A stretch of DNA of 64,000 bases, taken from positions 71,440,963 to 71,504,962 of the forward strand of contig JAPWDM010000003.1 of assembly GCA_035578155.1 (NCBI GenBank), written 5' to 3'. The translations under genes were made by a program, and so were the position numbers. Positions 12,259 through 23,683 of the stretch are shown here, piece after piece (the stretch's first letter is position 1; each line of letters begins with the position of its first letter). The notes below the pieces were generated by a model. The model ran no database searches, was not told the origin of the DNA, and saw nothing but the letters and a program-made list of their open reading frames with translations. This stretch comes from Brachynemurus nebulosus. Lineage: Eukaryota; Arthropoda; Insecta; Neuroptera; Myrmeleontidae.

Positions 12259-12817
12259 CAGCTGAACCTTTTTTTATGCGGTCCTTTATTGGGCGTTTTT
12301 TTCTTTTGTGCGATTTTTTAATTGCGGGTTTTAAAAAAATGGCCATTAAAATGCATAATATGAATCAAAATCGAGAGACAGTAAGATACTTAGGCATTTA
12401 CTATAATAACTTTCTTTGATAAAAATACTTTTAAACGGCTTTTAAGCATTTATAATCAATACATTGCATAAGAACATAAGTTATTTCATTATTTAATTTT
12501 TTTTACAGATGTACTTATTTTTCAAAATTTTCATAATATTATAAAATTAAAATAAAATGTTTCTACGTGTAAATTAATACTTTATATTCTTTATAGAAAT
12601 AACTTCTAAGGAAAATTTTAAGTTTTGAGTGTTATGAGTTGTTTTTTCGATGAAACGTTTTTTATGCGCTCCCGATCCACCGCATAAAAAAAGTTTTTTT
12701 ACAATCTGGATCGAACTATAACTTTTTATAGCTATTTATGATATTTTTGAATATATTTTATTTTTGTGCGATTATTTTTATGCGGTCCCTATCCACCGTA
12801 CAAAAAAGGATCAACTG
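12259..12817 (+). mobile_element. pogo/Tigger-type MITE, CAGYTGAWCC ends, copy A
   Basis: The left end CAGCTGAACCTTTTTTTATG and the inverted right end CAGTTGATCCTTTTTTGTAC form terminal repeats, with TA after the right end (the left flank is TT, a probable mutated TA). The body matches 53288-53744 in reverse orientation, including ATTAAAATGCATAAT and a 'GAGACAGTAAGA' stretch. An internal GCTCCCGATCCACCGCATAA block near 12668 duplicates the right subterminal region. No coding sequence. Confidence 0.8.
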
Positions 12818-13120
12818 TAATTGAGAATTGTTTTAGTTTTTCACAATATTTGGTTTCGTTTTATTTATAGTTGTATATTTTTTGTGTGCTCTATTTCTTG
12901 TGGGAGAGGAAGCAGGTCTAGGAAGGTTGCCAATTTTCCAGTTATGGCGGAATTTGTCCGGGTCCGGTTCTTCAAATGCGACCGGTTGATTGACAATATC
13001 CCGGTCAAATGTCGGATTAATTGAAAAATAACAATTTTTTTTTTTGCTCGTCAAAAGTATTTTCGGATAATTACTTGAGGACTCGTACCTAAAGATCACA
13101 AAGTCTCGAGATGTACATTA

Positions 13121-13158
13121 ATTTATTTATTTTATTTTATTTTATTTTTTTTTTTTTT
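13121..13158. repeat. T-rich simple repeat, (TTTTA)n then poly-T
   Basis: An array of TTTTA/TTTAT units runs into a T tract just before GCTCGTCTCG. The same 'poly-T + GCTCGTC' junction occurs at about 13033-13054, and related forms occur at 37.67 and 51.75 kb, so it marks a decayed dispersed repeat. Confidence 0.6.
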
Positions 13159-13675
13159 GCTCGTCTCGAAATTTAGAAGGAAAAATGACGGTAACAAATG
13201 TTGATGTCTGATCGTCAAAAATTGAAAAGTTGGCAACCCTTGGGTCCGGTAAGAAAAAAATGTCTGGGGCTCAAAAGTGGGTTAATTCGATCGTGATGAA
13301 AAGGCTCACGTTGAGTTTATTTAATTGTAACGTGTACTCAGCAACAATTCAACTTTATAACAACAAAAATATGCGTAAAAATAATGAAAATAGCTTTTTC
13401 AGGAAACAGTAGGAAATTCTTTTACTTACGATAATACAGCTCAAAGTTTTTGCCATTTAAACTTTACCTGAAACAAAAAGAAAACATATCATTTAAATTG
13501 AGAAGTGAAAAATTAATTAACTGATAAAAATAGATAAATAAAAAATTTCTTTTATAAGTAGAGAGTGGTTGTCTAACGATTGAAGGAAAATAAATAATGA
13601 AGAATTATTACATTAATTTAATTAATATTTTCTTGAAGATGCCAACAGTTAATCAGTCACCCCTTATACTTTTAA

Positions 13676-13720
13676 TATATATGATGACGTCATCAAGTTT
13701 ACTATAATTTTTAAATGTCT
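13676..13720. repeat. TGATGACGTCATCA palindrome, short dispersed repeat
   Basis: A 14-bp perfect palindrome with a CRE-like TGACGTCA core is followed by AGTTTACTATAATTTTTAAA. The same palindrome with similar 3' flank occurs at 17092-17110. A relative, TGATGTCATCAAGTTTACTA-like read on the minus strand, lies at about 53920-53950. The shared flanks indicate a repeat family rather than three independent regulatory sites. Confidence 0.5.
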
Positions 13721-14448
13721 TAAAATTGTTAATAAATGACAAAACAATGAAACTGTCAAAGAATTATTGGTTTTCGGAGTCGTTCTTTTAATGTTAACTT
13801 AGGTATATTTTCTTTAAATGTTCAATGTTAAAAAAACACTAGAAAATGTTTAAACAAAAGTGATCCCCTCATAATTTAGGAGCTGGATCCATACTTGATG
13901 TAGTGCCAATTAGGAAATCTTTTATTCACACCTTTTTAATAATCACGACTAATATTTATCTATGTGAGTGACCATTTCCAGGTAATTAAAATTTCTCTAA
14001 TCACAGCAACAGTTCAATTTTTTCAGTACCATCAGTTGGGGGGAATCTAGACAGTAGGGGCGAATCTAGACAGAGAGCTGCCTCTCGATATTTCTTCGTC
14101 AGTGTTATGACCGTACAAGGTCATAGATCAATTTATGCTACTGAATTTTGTCAGTTATGAGTTAGTTATCAAAGAAAAGCGGTGAACGTGACATCTTTGT
14201 ATTTTGTTATTTTACAGGCGCATTGTTTATATTTTTTAAAAATAATGCCCGTTTTGAAATCTTATAAAGAAACTGCTGTACAAAAAAAAAAACAGTTATA
14301 TATATAAAGTAGGGACTGGCAACAAAATGTTTGGCGTTTTTTTGACAATATATGTACCAAAAATGAAAGCTGTATTGTGCTTAATTTTTTTTTTTTTTAT
14401 AAACTGATTAACAAAAAATTATCTATAGGTGAGGCGAACTCATACAAC

Positions 14449-14886
14449 ATGGTGCGTCAATATAAAAAGAAAGTGGGTGTAAACTACATAAACTATAGTC
14501 TATATAACATAAAATGGGCTCTTTTCGACAGAGGCGCAACAACCAGGGAGGTCTAAGAGGTTCGGACCCCCTAAAATTACCTGGAAATTTTCCTTCAATT
14601 TATTTTATTTATATTAAAAAGTAAAATTTTTAGTGGTTTACTAATAATTTTAAATTTTTGTTGGACCCCCTGTAGATATGTAGTTCTTGCGCCCCTGCCT
14701 TTACGATATTAAAAATAAAAGAAAATCGCTCAGATAAGCTGCTGAATATTTCCATGTTCCCAAATCGACCTTGCATAAAAAGGCAAATCGATATAAAATT
14801 CATTTAAATCCAAAATGCTTTATTTCAGCCATCAAAAGTCATTCGCTGATGCAGTTATTTATCGTAGCGAATTTCCAGATTGGAAA
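14449..14886 (+). pseudogene. pogo transposase N-terminal helix-turn-helix fragment, split by an insertion
   Basis: ATG 14449 opens MVRQYKKKVG then NYINYSLYNIKWAL, the typical pogo/psq-domain start. The frame is broken at 14529 by the nested hAT-like MITE. Beyond the target duplication it resumes as YDIKNKRKSLR, a stop, then AAEYFHVPKSTLHKKANRY, which is the expected second half of the HTH ('..sl..AA..y.vP.sTL..'). The continuation after about 14800 is not recognisable as the DDE domain. Seen: two halves of one domain on either side of the insertion. Inferred: the element was coding-competent at this point before the hAT MITE landed. Confidence 0.75.
14529..14698. mobile_element. hAT-like MITE nested in pogo relic
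   Basis: The left end CAGAGGCGCAACAACCAGGG and the inverted right end CAGGGGCGCAAGAACTACAT are hAT-style CAGGGGCG termini. Flanks CTTTTCGA (14521-14528) and CTTTACGA (14699-14706) agree at 7 of 8 bases, an 8-bp hAT target duplication; the right boundary is uncertain by one base. It sits inside the HTH coding region of the pogo-like element, so it is younger than that element. Confidence 0.75.
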
Positions 14887-15139
14887 TTCAGCTATTTTTA
14901 TCTTTTTATGTCCGATTTTACCCAAATGCATGACTGAATGTGATTTCTATTGCAAATAAAGCAATTCCAGATTCGCCCCACACATAGGGGCAGTACCAAT
15001 TTTGATATTTTTTTTTACTGCCTTATATGCTTGTGATATTAAAGCATTTAAATTATTTTTTTAGAATTTTTTTGATAAACTCTAAACAATTTATTGCCAA
15101 AAAACTGAAAAAATCGTCCAGATTCGTCCCAACTGACGG

Positions 15140-16264
15140 TACCTACCTATACGCTTTTTGCCGAAGATTTTTTTCAGAATTTGATTTTCGATCACTAAAA
15201 TACCAATCGCTTTAAATATTTATTTATATATATTTAATTCTTTTTTTTATTTATTTAGCAATAAAATATTTTAATGTGTTTAAAAATCTTACTTTTGCAA
15301 TGCAAACAAATACTTTCATCTATACTGCTACTGGTAATAACGAAAATTATTTTCCAAATTACAAATTAAATTGAAATCTTAGAGATATAGAGAAATGACT
15401 TTACAATCACTTGAATGGAATATAATAATGACGTTCAGCAACATTCGAGTCACGAAAGTCGACGCATTATCTTCCATTTCCATTTACACTCCACGTATTT
15501 TTCCCTATTTATTTAGGTGAACCATTTATTTATTTACCTACTTTTCTTTTTTTCGAAAAACGGCAACAATTTTAATTTCATAGAAAGTAGTTTCTGACAT
15601 ATATTTTGTCCATACAAACGAAGATCCATATAGGTAATTTTTCCTCTTTGTGTAAAACGAAACACGAAATAAACTCTTATCATTTTCTACGCTTTTATTA
15701 TCCTGTTGGTTATGAATGGGCCATTCAGTGTGTGTAGTTGTACCGCAAAATGCTATATTTGAACTGCACGCAAGTACACTTACGCGAATGTAAGGTAGAT
15801 ATAAATTTTTTTTGTGCCAGACATAAAAATATTGTGCGGAAAAAGTGGTAAATGTTATAGGCCGTTCATAAAATATGTATCTGGGTGAATGGTGGCTTGA
15901 ATAATACCAATGTTAATATTTCAAAAATAACGATGGTAATAGTAATATAAATAACAATTCTATTGCGAATCCTAAAAAAAATTTTAGTTATTGGAGACGT
16001 TGCTAGTTTTTAAAACTTTTATATAACTTGCTATGTTAGTATGTTGGTTTAGATCAAATCTTGGAATCAAAATTTACAAGGTTCTAATTGAGCTAGAGGT
16101 TTCAAATTTTGCATACGTGTCTCACCTTGATGACAATGTAATATTGTATAATTAGTTTTGTCCGAAATCGCCCCAAACCAAAATTAACCGATTAAAATAT
16201 AAGTAAAAAAATTACTTCTTTAATTTTTTTTTTAAATTAATTGTAATCAGACTAAGAAATAGAA
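15140..16264. other. AT-rich stretch, no gene seen
   Basis: No supportable ORF, splice pair or terminal repeat. The 62-codon frame at 15027-15215 overlaps the transposon end and continues into this region without any domain that I recognise. Confidence 0.4.
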
Positions 16265-16596
16265 AATAAATTAAAGTAAAAAAAATATCTTTTAAGAAAA
16301 AGCTTTTTTTTTTAAAATGGGCTAAAAAAGATAAAATAACTTTTGAGTGAAGTTTGAAGCAATATGCAACATAATTTGCAAAAGCTTGAGGCGTTTAATT
16401 AAGTTTGGTAACTACTGAAAAGTAAAATAGCTACAGTTATATCCAAAACAGAAATACCTAATTACTGATAACGCCTCAAGCTTTTATAAATTATGTTGCA
16501 TATTGCGTCAAACTTCACTTCAGTTATTTTATTTTTTTAGCCCACTTTTAAATAAAAGTTTTTTCTTAAAAAACATTTTTTTTACTTTAATTTATT
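16265..16596. repeat. Long hairpin, ~130-bp arms, 74-bp loop
   Basis: Left arm 16265-16395 and right arm 16470-16596 are inverted copies with scattered mismatches. The best blocks are AATAAATTAAAGTAAAAAAA at the outer edge and ATATGCAACATAATTT plus AAAAGCTTGAGGCGTT at the inner edge. I could not define a target duplication at the AT-rich edges. It is probably a foldback/MITE and would form a long duplex in any read-through RNA. Confidence 0.8.
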
Positions 16597-17335
16597 AATA
16601 ATATTGCGGATGACAGTTATTGGACAAATCGTAGCACACTTCATAGCTATTTTACAAGTTTAGATTTTTAAATTTTTTTATTCCGGTGCCCAGCAAGTTT
16701 TATCGCCAAGTTTGGATCCCAAGTTTACGGATCTGATTGTCAACCTAGTCAATTGTGAGCTTAATCGCACCAAATGACAAAAGTACCTATAAAATCTAAG
16801 ATGCCGTTATAGTTTTCTAAAAGCTTTAAGTAAGCTGTTGGACCAAGAGTTACTAAAGTGCGGCCCACGAATTCCAAGAATGCAGCCCGCAACCCCAGGT
16901 CGTATCTTGTAATGTCTTCTTGTAATTTCGAAATTGTAAAGAAATTTACATTTTTTTCCAGATAAACCAATAAATCTGACTATATTATAAATAATTAAAC
17001 ACTTACCCCTTGGTAAGTTCGAATCAACAACTTCGAATTTCCTGTTTCTAGCATCAAAATTTTTTGAAGCATTAAACAAATTTAGTATAGGTGATGACGT
17101 CATCAAGTTCATTATTTTATTTTTACAAACATAAGATTAATTGAATCTGCTGACGGAATTTAGGCCATTTGAGTATACGAAATTTTTATTTTCCCTGTAG
17201 AAATAAGTGGCCAAGATCCTTCAGAAATTCTAACTTTTTTCCAGATGTGATTTTTATGTTAGGTTACACTCTCACCCACTTTGTCAATTTTTTGAAAAAA
17301 GGAACCACTAATGGAACAATTAATGTTTCTTTAGT
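16597..17335. other. Intervening DNA with CRE-like palindrome copy 2
   Basis: It contains the second TGATGACGTCATCA palindrome at 17092-17106. The overlapping minus-strand open frames of 69 and 101 codons (16761-17112) have no recognisable domain. I do not call a gene. Confidence 0.4.
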
Positions 17336-17846
17336 CAGTAGCGTTGCGTGCCTTGGGGGGGCCTTGTATCAAAATTAGTTGGGAGGCCCAAACGAAGGGT
17401 AAAGATTTCTCACAAAAGAAACAAAAATGCTTGCATTAAATTAAAATAAATATTTATTGATTATATAAGTTATCACTTCCTCCTAGAAATTGAGCTAGCC
17501 AAACAATTCAAATTAAATATACACTTAGACACTACTGACAAGTCTGATAGCCGTTCCTGCCCCATCGAAGTCTCTTTTTTGAAGTTACCCATGTTGCCAA
17601 CTTTTGGGCGACCACTTAATCCGGGAAAAAAAGAGATCGCTTTTTAACTTTTGTCATTTCTGAAGTTAAAACTCTTTTATAGGCACGTATGACAGTTTTT
17701 TTATATGTTATTTTTCCCGGGAAGCAAGAGATTAAGTGACATTGTGAATAACATTTTACTAATTTTTGCCTACACACGTTAGGGGCCTCTGTAGCCCGGG
17801 GGCCCCGTATCATTGATACGCTGATACGGTGGTAGTTACGCCCCTG
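17336..17846. mobile_element. hAT-like MITE, CAGKRGCGT ends, 8-bp target duplication
   Basis: The left end CAGTAGCGTTGCGTGCCTTG and the inverted right end CAGGGGCGTAACTACCACCG are typical degraded hAT termini. Flanks TCTTTAGT (17328-17335) and TCTTCAGT (17847-17854) match at 7 of 8 bases. Subterminal GGGGGCC/GGGGCC runs and GTATCA occur at both ends. No transposase reading frame remains in 511 bp. Confidence 0.8.
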
Positions 17847-17854
17847 TCTTCAGT

Positions 17855-18488
17855 CAAAAGTGTCTCCTAATTAAAACTGTTTCTTTTGATCCTTCGTGTA
17901 AATTGTTGCCCTCGAGTCTTTACAAACCCCCTAGCAACAAACCTTACACTCGGAATCAAAACGCACACTTTAGTCGCTTGTTGTATAATACACTATTAAT
18001 AAAAGTCATAAAAAAGAGAGAAAAAACATTTCTCTTTCTGCCGTATTTTCTTTATTTCAAAAACAGTTTATATAACATTTACTCTAATAATTTACTATAA
18101 AAACACATTACTCCGTTTTTCCCATTTCAAAAGAGTACAATTGAAGTAGAAAACGTTATCATTCTAGATGCGTCTACCACAAAGCTTCGCTATGTCATCT
18201 CCGCTAAGCATTTTTTTTTTAATATTATGAAGTGCACTCCCACACACAAACATTTGTATGTAACACAATCCACAAACAATTAAACAAAATTAAATGAATA
18301 ACTCAGAATGTACGCATATTTTCCATAAAGCAAGCGGAGACAACAACAGTAAAAATTCAGGACACACTGTTTATACAATTAGAATAATACAGAAGAATAA
18401 ATGACAGACAATATATGTACCTACATACACTACAAATACCGTAGACACATCTAAGTTTACCATAATTTTTCGAAATTCAGCTGTATTA
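17855..18488. other. No gene or named repeat seen
   Basis: AT-rich with one 65-codon open frame at 17903-18100 that lacks any domain or splice context. Nothing else supportable. Confidence 0.4.
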
Positions 18489-18708
18489 AGGGAGCAGGTA
18501 CTAAGAAAGTATTAGGTAAAAAAATTCTAAATTTTCTAGTTCATTCTAAAGGGTTTGAATGGTACGTTTAAAACGCAACTTCTTTTTCTAGGACTTTCCG
18601 TTCCTGAGATTGACTTGCAGCCATCGGTTTTAAAGATTTTTTTGCGCCGTCTACTACCCCCTACCAGTTAACTACAATTTTTTTTGTGTTGTCCACACTT
18701 TAAGCAAC

Positions 18709-18778
<70 letters not shown>

Positions 18779-18844
18779 ATAAAATCAGTGAAAAAAATAT
18801 TTAAAATCGTCACTTTTGTACCTAATACTTTCTTAGTCCTCCCT
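18489..18844. mobile_element. TA-type MITE carrying an (AT)n microsatellite
   Basis: The left end AGGGAGCAGGTACTAAGAAAG and the inverted right end AGGGAGGACTAAGAAAGTATT share an ACTAAGAAAGTATTAGGTA block. TA lies outside both ends (18487-18488, 18845-18846). A perfect (TA)n tract of about 66 bp fills 18710-18775, and such tracts often expand inside palindromic elements. Confidence 0.75.
18710..18775. repeat. (TA)n microsatellite, ~66 bp
   Basis: Uninterrupted alternating TA of about 33 units, inside the MITE at 18489-18844. It is likely to be length-variable between individuals. Confidence 0.97.
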
Positions 18845-19001
18845 TACTGAAATTAACTCACAAAAATCGTATATTCTCATAAATAAATTTTGCAGAAACT
18901 TAAATTACTTACTAGTCAAAAATAAAAAATTTTAATAGGTTAAGATGTCAACGAATTTCAAGCTTTACCAGCCCATGTTTCTTAGTGAAATATGAAAGGT
19001 A

Positions 19002-19269
19002 ACGTAAAAGCCCCCATTATGGAACGGTATTTGTTTTAGTTTTTATAGTTTTGACATTTAATTTTATATAGTTTTGACATTTACATATTAATGAAGTTAT
19101 TTCTGAAAGAAACGTCTGAGATAACAAAAATTATTATTAATAGAATGATTGTTTTTCAATTTAAATTCACCTCACATTTAATGTATCCTTACTTAATTAA
19201 AGAAATAAATATGTAAATGTCAAAACTGTTCCAGTATTAGATACCGTCCCATAATGGGGGCTTTTACGT
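19002..19269. mobile_element. GTAAAAGCC-family MITE, copy 1
   Basis: Ends ACGTAAAAGCCCCCATTATG (left) and the same sequence inverted at the right are nearly perfect and flanked by TA (19000-19001, 19270-19271). The body shares 'AATGAAGTTATTTCTGAAAG' and 'TTTTGACATTTA' with 40205-40436 and 59878-60442. At 268 bp it is a typical palindromic Tc1/mariner-type MITE with no coding capacity. Confidence 0.9.
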
Positions 19270-20789
19270 TACTGTAAAATTGTTAAATATTTCACTATTG
19301 TTCAGACTTTGTTGTCAATTCCAAGTAATATCAAACAATGAAATGTAACAGATTTCAAATTTTTTACAGATAGTACTCAAATTACTATATGTCTATAAAA
19401 TATATGCTTAAATGCAAATGCTTTTACCGTTTATACTAGGCGTCCGTTAATAATGGTAGGAATTGTTAGAGGACCCTAACTTTACCGAACATATAATTAC
19501 CACCACTTAAACAAATTATTCGATAATTCGCGAATACTTAAGATTATGTAATTTTCCATATAATAAGATTACGTATACCTAAGTTTTTGAAAACATGAAT
19601 GTACCATATAAATGAAAAAAGCTAATAATTTAAAGAAATAGCGACTGACAATGTCAGAAACAATTATAGAACACTAACAGTCTCTTAGAAATAGCTATGC
19701 CACTAAAATTTTTCACAATGTGTCACATTTTAATTTATTTTAACACAAAGTGTAGTATGGTAAAGTTAGGTGCAATAGGTAAATTTGGGGGGTTTTACGG
19801 TATGCGGCACATATTTCTCTACTGTACTATGCTTGTGCACTCATCTGAATGCGGTTAGAAAATCTATAAAGCGAAAAAAAATTTTCTATTGCCTTCCTTT
19901 TTGTACACGGGCATGGCTATAATAACAGAGCGACACAGAAATGGGAAAAAAAACATAAATCTATTCGAATTCTGAAATATAGTTTCTGTTCTGTCATTTA
20001 TTTTTGGTTTGAAACATCATGTAGGGTCAAAGAGAATATTTTTGCCTTCATGTTGCGTAAACAAATTAATTGTTACGCAGATTTAAAGCAGATTTAAAAA
20101 AAAAAAAAACATTACAACTATTTTTTTCTTTTAGCTAATTTTTAAAGGAAAATTTATAGCTATTTGAGTTGGTGTCATTGTAAGATTTTAGCTCGAGATT
20201 GTGTCCGAAATTGGTTTCGAGAGATCACTATGTAAATCCTACGAGTACAATATGACACAAACTTTTTGTCTGAAAAAAACCAACTAGTTTGATGGGGACA
20301 GGAACTAGTTTGATGGGGACATATGGTTGACCAAGTAGTCGGAACACGACATTTTATATTACACGATCAAATGTTATTCCAATTAATGTAGGAATCGTTT
20401 TCCAGACTGCAAGAATTCTATTTGAAATTAAAGAATTGCTTTTGAATATTTCTTTAAGACTTTAAGATATGTCGATATTTATGTGAATTTCACGGTAGAC
20501 CTACTGGTCACAAAACGACATTTCATATTACACAATCGAATATTATTCTATTTTAATGACGGGAATGGCTCCAAGCTACAACAAATGGCTCCAATGCTAC
20601 AAGAAACATAAATGTAATTTAGATAAACTGTCCGAGATTTTACCGAACCGCAACTGGAAAGGGTTGAGAAACCCTCTTATAGAATATATTTAATTTCAAT
20701 TGCAGAAATTTTTACGTAATGTTTTGTTCTATTGGATACCCGGTCTTACTCCATAAATGTCGTAAGATAGGTATAGAAATGTATTTTCG
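19270..20789. other. No gene seen; short tandem patch at 20284-20322
   Basis: AACTAGTTTGATGGGGACA is repeated twice in tandem (about 20282-20321). A GGTAAAGTTAGG motif near 19758 is inverted relative to CCTAACTTTACC near 19473 and could mark a decayed ~300-bp element. No coding signal. Confidence 0.45.
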
Positions 20790-21800
20790 TATTTTTATAG
20801 TTTGCCAGCTTTTACCCGCCGCTTCGTTCGCGTGGTTTTTGAAATTATAATATCTAGTTAAATCGTATAAAGTGTACTTTCATCGCGTCGCAATTGAAAA
20901 CTGTTACTTTTTTCTCGGGAGTTTTCCCACAAAAATAAAATATTTTTCCCGGATAAAGAATGGACTATAACATTCTTTTTTTATATCATTTTAAATATAT
21001 TTTCCCACAGGAATAAGACTTCCCGCAGGATTTAGGTATTTTCCCGAGGTCAAAAGTAACCTATGTTTATCGTTGTACATTGTTTTTTCTGCTAACAATA
21101 TGCTAATCAATTGTCCGTTGTTATAATTTAAATATCAGGATGATTGACCCCGGCTCGGCGGAAATTTCATCTATATGGAATTTGTTAAGAATAGTAGATG
21201 TGCCAACTGACGATAACTGGATAGTTACCGGTTGTTTATTTCCTTATAGGATACAAATAATATTTTGAACAGTAGATAAGTAATTTCATATTAGTCGTCG
21301 GTAGAAATATTATTATTACTGGTGGTATCTATAAAAATATTTATTAATATTGTAAAATATATTTAATTAGTAACAAATGACACTGAGTATTGATTCGAAC
21401 ATATTAACATATGTTTCGTAGAGATACCACAAGCATTGAATTGTGAGGCATGACTCCATTTTACTAAACCCAACTGTAACCACGGAGACTTGTTTATAAA
21501 TATTAGATAAATCATTAAATTAATGGTTACACAACATTCTCTCTAGTAGATTCTCTCCTCAATGAGAAATGAAAAAATTGCTCGTTTAATAGTATAAGAT
21601 ACATTTTCCAACGGGAATTGAATATTTTCGCGAGATAAAAAGTAGCCTATAACTGTCTCTGTTGCGCGAAAATACATCTGTACAAAATTTTAGGTTAGTT
21701 AGTTAAGCTGTTTAGGCATGAATGCCAGTCAAACAAACAAACTAACTAACTAACAAACTAACTAACAAACAAACTCACTTTGGCATTTATAATATTAGTT
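20790..21800. repeat. Decayed dispersed repeat (ACCCGCCGCTTCG ... TTTATAATATTAGT type)
   Basis: The region runs from TTTACCCGCCGCTTCGTTCG, through 'TTTTCCCGGATAAAGAA' and 'GATAAAAAGTAGCCTATAAC', to an ACTAACTAACAAAC run and GGCATTTATAATATTAGTTA. This order of motifs is a familiar noncoding dispersed-repeat tail in many insect genomes. I cannot say with certainty which element class it belongs to. It is heavily mutated and contains no ORF. Confidence 0.55.
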
Positions 21801-22045
21801 AAGATAAAAATATTAAATGCTTATTTTAAAATCAACTATATGGCTTACTGGCTAGTAAACTGGCCTCTGGTTATTTTAGCTTTTATTAAAATAAAATATG
21901 GTTAGCGTTACACAATTATTACGAATGTTTTGGTGGATGGTCACTGCACATTTTTTTCGTCAATCTGTGTAACAATTCCTGTCAAAATTTACTCATACTA
22001 CCAGTACGTACCCACATTTTTATGTAAAATAAATTACAATGTAAT

Positions 22046-22468
22046 ATGAGGCAACAAATAAATAAATATCTATTATATCTCCATTGTGTAGTACCTACAC
22101 TATACGGTGTTGTGTTTGTAATTTCGTTTTCCTTTCTGAATATAAAACGTATAGATGGAGAATGTACAACATATCAAATAAAACAAGAAGGTAACAATGG
22201 AATGAGAATGGAAAATTTTGTATGCAAAGGTGTACGGCACGGCACACACGACACACACGACACAGGAAAAACATTCCAGTTTAATAGTTTTTCTTTTTTC
22301 CATTATTTTAGTGTCATATATTTGATGACAGTTTGTTTGTCTATCGTATTTCAATCGATAATCAAAAATTACATCGTTAACAATAAAAGAAAGCTGTTAC
22401 ACGGTAGAAGTTCACATACAGTAATAGAAATAAATATGTTACTAGTTACGAGAAAATCAGGTAAGTAG
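22046..22468 (+). CDS. Candidate 140-codon ORF with two membrane segments (hypothetical)
   Basis: This is the longest open frame in the window, with ATG at 22046. It predicts a hydrophobic segment at about residues 9-33 (LLYLHCVVPTLYGVVFVISF), then a polar stretch of about 55 residues with two cysteines, then a second hydrophobic segment at about 93-112 (FSVIYLMTVCLSIVFQSII), and a basic tail ending KSGK. CAG|GTAAGT-like sequence near its end (22457-22466) could be a splice donor, which would make it a first coding exon. I recognise no family. In DNA this AT-rich an open frame of this length is unusual but not impossible by chance, and the TM segments partly reflect T-rich codons. Confidence 0.25.
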   Translation: MRQQINKYLLYLHCVVPTLYGVVFVISFSFLNIKRIDGECTTYQIKQEGNNGMRMENFVCKGVRHGTHDTHDTGKTFQFNSFSFFHYFSVIYLMTVCLSIVFQSIIKNYIVNNKRKLLHGRSSHTVIEINMLLVTRKSGK

Positions 22469-22517
22469 CACTTACAAATAGGCTAGATAGTCATCGACTC
22501 ACAAATATTTACATATA

Positions 22518-23683
22518 CAGGGCGTAAAGTATATAAATCTCGCTAAGAAGACAGCGGGTAGATCTTAGCTATGAATATTTGCCAACTTGAACCAAAACTA
22601 TCTTTTAACAGAAAAAAAATTGATACTAAATATGCGTGAAAAAAGGGACCGTTAAAAAATATTTTTTAATCCGGCTCTGACCATCTCATCTTTGTAAGAT
22701 AAATTTTTCGTTTGTAAGAAAACATCTGGGAAACACGTTTACGACCTAAACATGTTTACAAAAATTTTATTAAATTTGGTCTACAATAATTTTATTAACA
22801 GTGGGAATAAGGGGTGTAAAAGTAAATCTGAAAATAAGTTATTGGTGTTAGGAAACTGAAATTTAGAAAGTAAAATAAAAGAAATAAATAAACTTTAACA
22901 ATGTTTATTAATAGAAATTTCTAAATTACAAATCTATAAGCAGAATGCGCGAAAGTAAACACCTTTTAAACCATTACCACTGTTGCGTTAAAACCCTATG
23001 ATCGACCACGATGTCTATAGGGGTAAATAAAATAAAGAAGATTAAATTTCAAACAATACAAATTATATTTACAATTTGCTTCTTAACAAATTTCAAATTA
23101 GCACAAGTAAACAACATTGAACAATCGAAACAAATTAATTAGGTTAACTAACCAATCGTAATACAGCTGTTTGATAACAATTAAACAGGAAAATATTACC
23201 TGGTGAAAAGGTGTGACAATTTATGTACAAAACTATACCGGTTATTTACATATTATAAAATATTTACATACGTGTTGAGACAAACGAATCCTTAATTATT
23301 AATAAATTTAATACTAATAAATAATAATAAAAATAATTGAAATAATCACAAAAGTATACAAAATAAATTTTGATACATGCAAATGCTACAATAAAATGAA
23401 ATTAAATATTATTGGCGTCAAAATATACAAATATACAGTTTTGAACACTATTTACACTAAATTTCTCCCATCGTTACCCTAACGTATTATTATAATGACA
23501 TAGTTTAAATACTTAAAGATTGGATAAATTGAGCAACAATCATGACCACGAAACCTAAAGGGCCAAGTGGTCGGGTGGTAATGGGCGTCTATCTCACCGT
23601 CCCATAGTCCACTTAAGATTTTAATATCAATTATTTTACATCCTGTCCACTTACGATTTTAATATCATTTATTTTACACCCTG
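22518..23683. mobile_element. TA-type element with duplicated 3' end
   Basis: The left end CAGGGCGTAAAGTATATAAA and the inverted right end CAGGGTGTAAAATAAATGAT are short terminal repeats flanked by TATA (22514-22517, 23684-23687). The right 38 bp (23646-23683) are tandemly duplicated just inside the end (23608-23645, 33 or more of 38 bases the same). The 1166-bp body has no ORF and no further inverted pairing that I could find, so the two ends could also belong to different decayed copies. Confidence 0.55.

Larger units (their letters stand above)
14029..15139 (+). mobile_element. Decayed pogo-like transposon, CCATCAGTTGGGG ends
   Basis: The left end CCATCAGTTGGGGGGAATCT and the inverted right end CCGTCAGTTGGGACGAATCT are flanked by TA (14027-14028, 15140-15141). 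The subterminal 'GGGGCGAATCT' motif also recurs inside near 14970 in inverted form. The body still encodes the start of a pogo-type transposase (14449-14886), interrupted by a hAT-like MITE at 14529-14698. At 1111 bp it is far shorter than a complete pogo element, so the DDE core is lost. Confidence 0.85.

Noticed and set aside
16761..17112. Minus-strand frames of 69 and 101 codons
   Set aside because: Overlapping frames without a domain, and no splice or promoter support.
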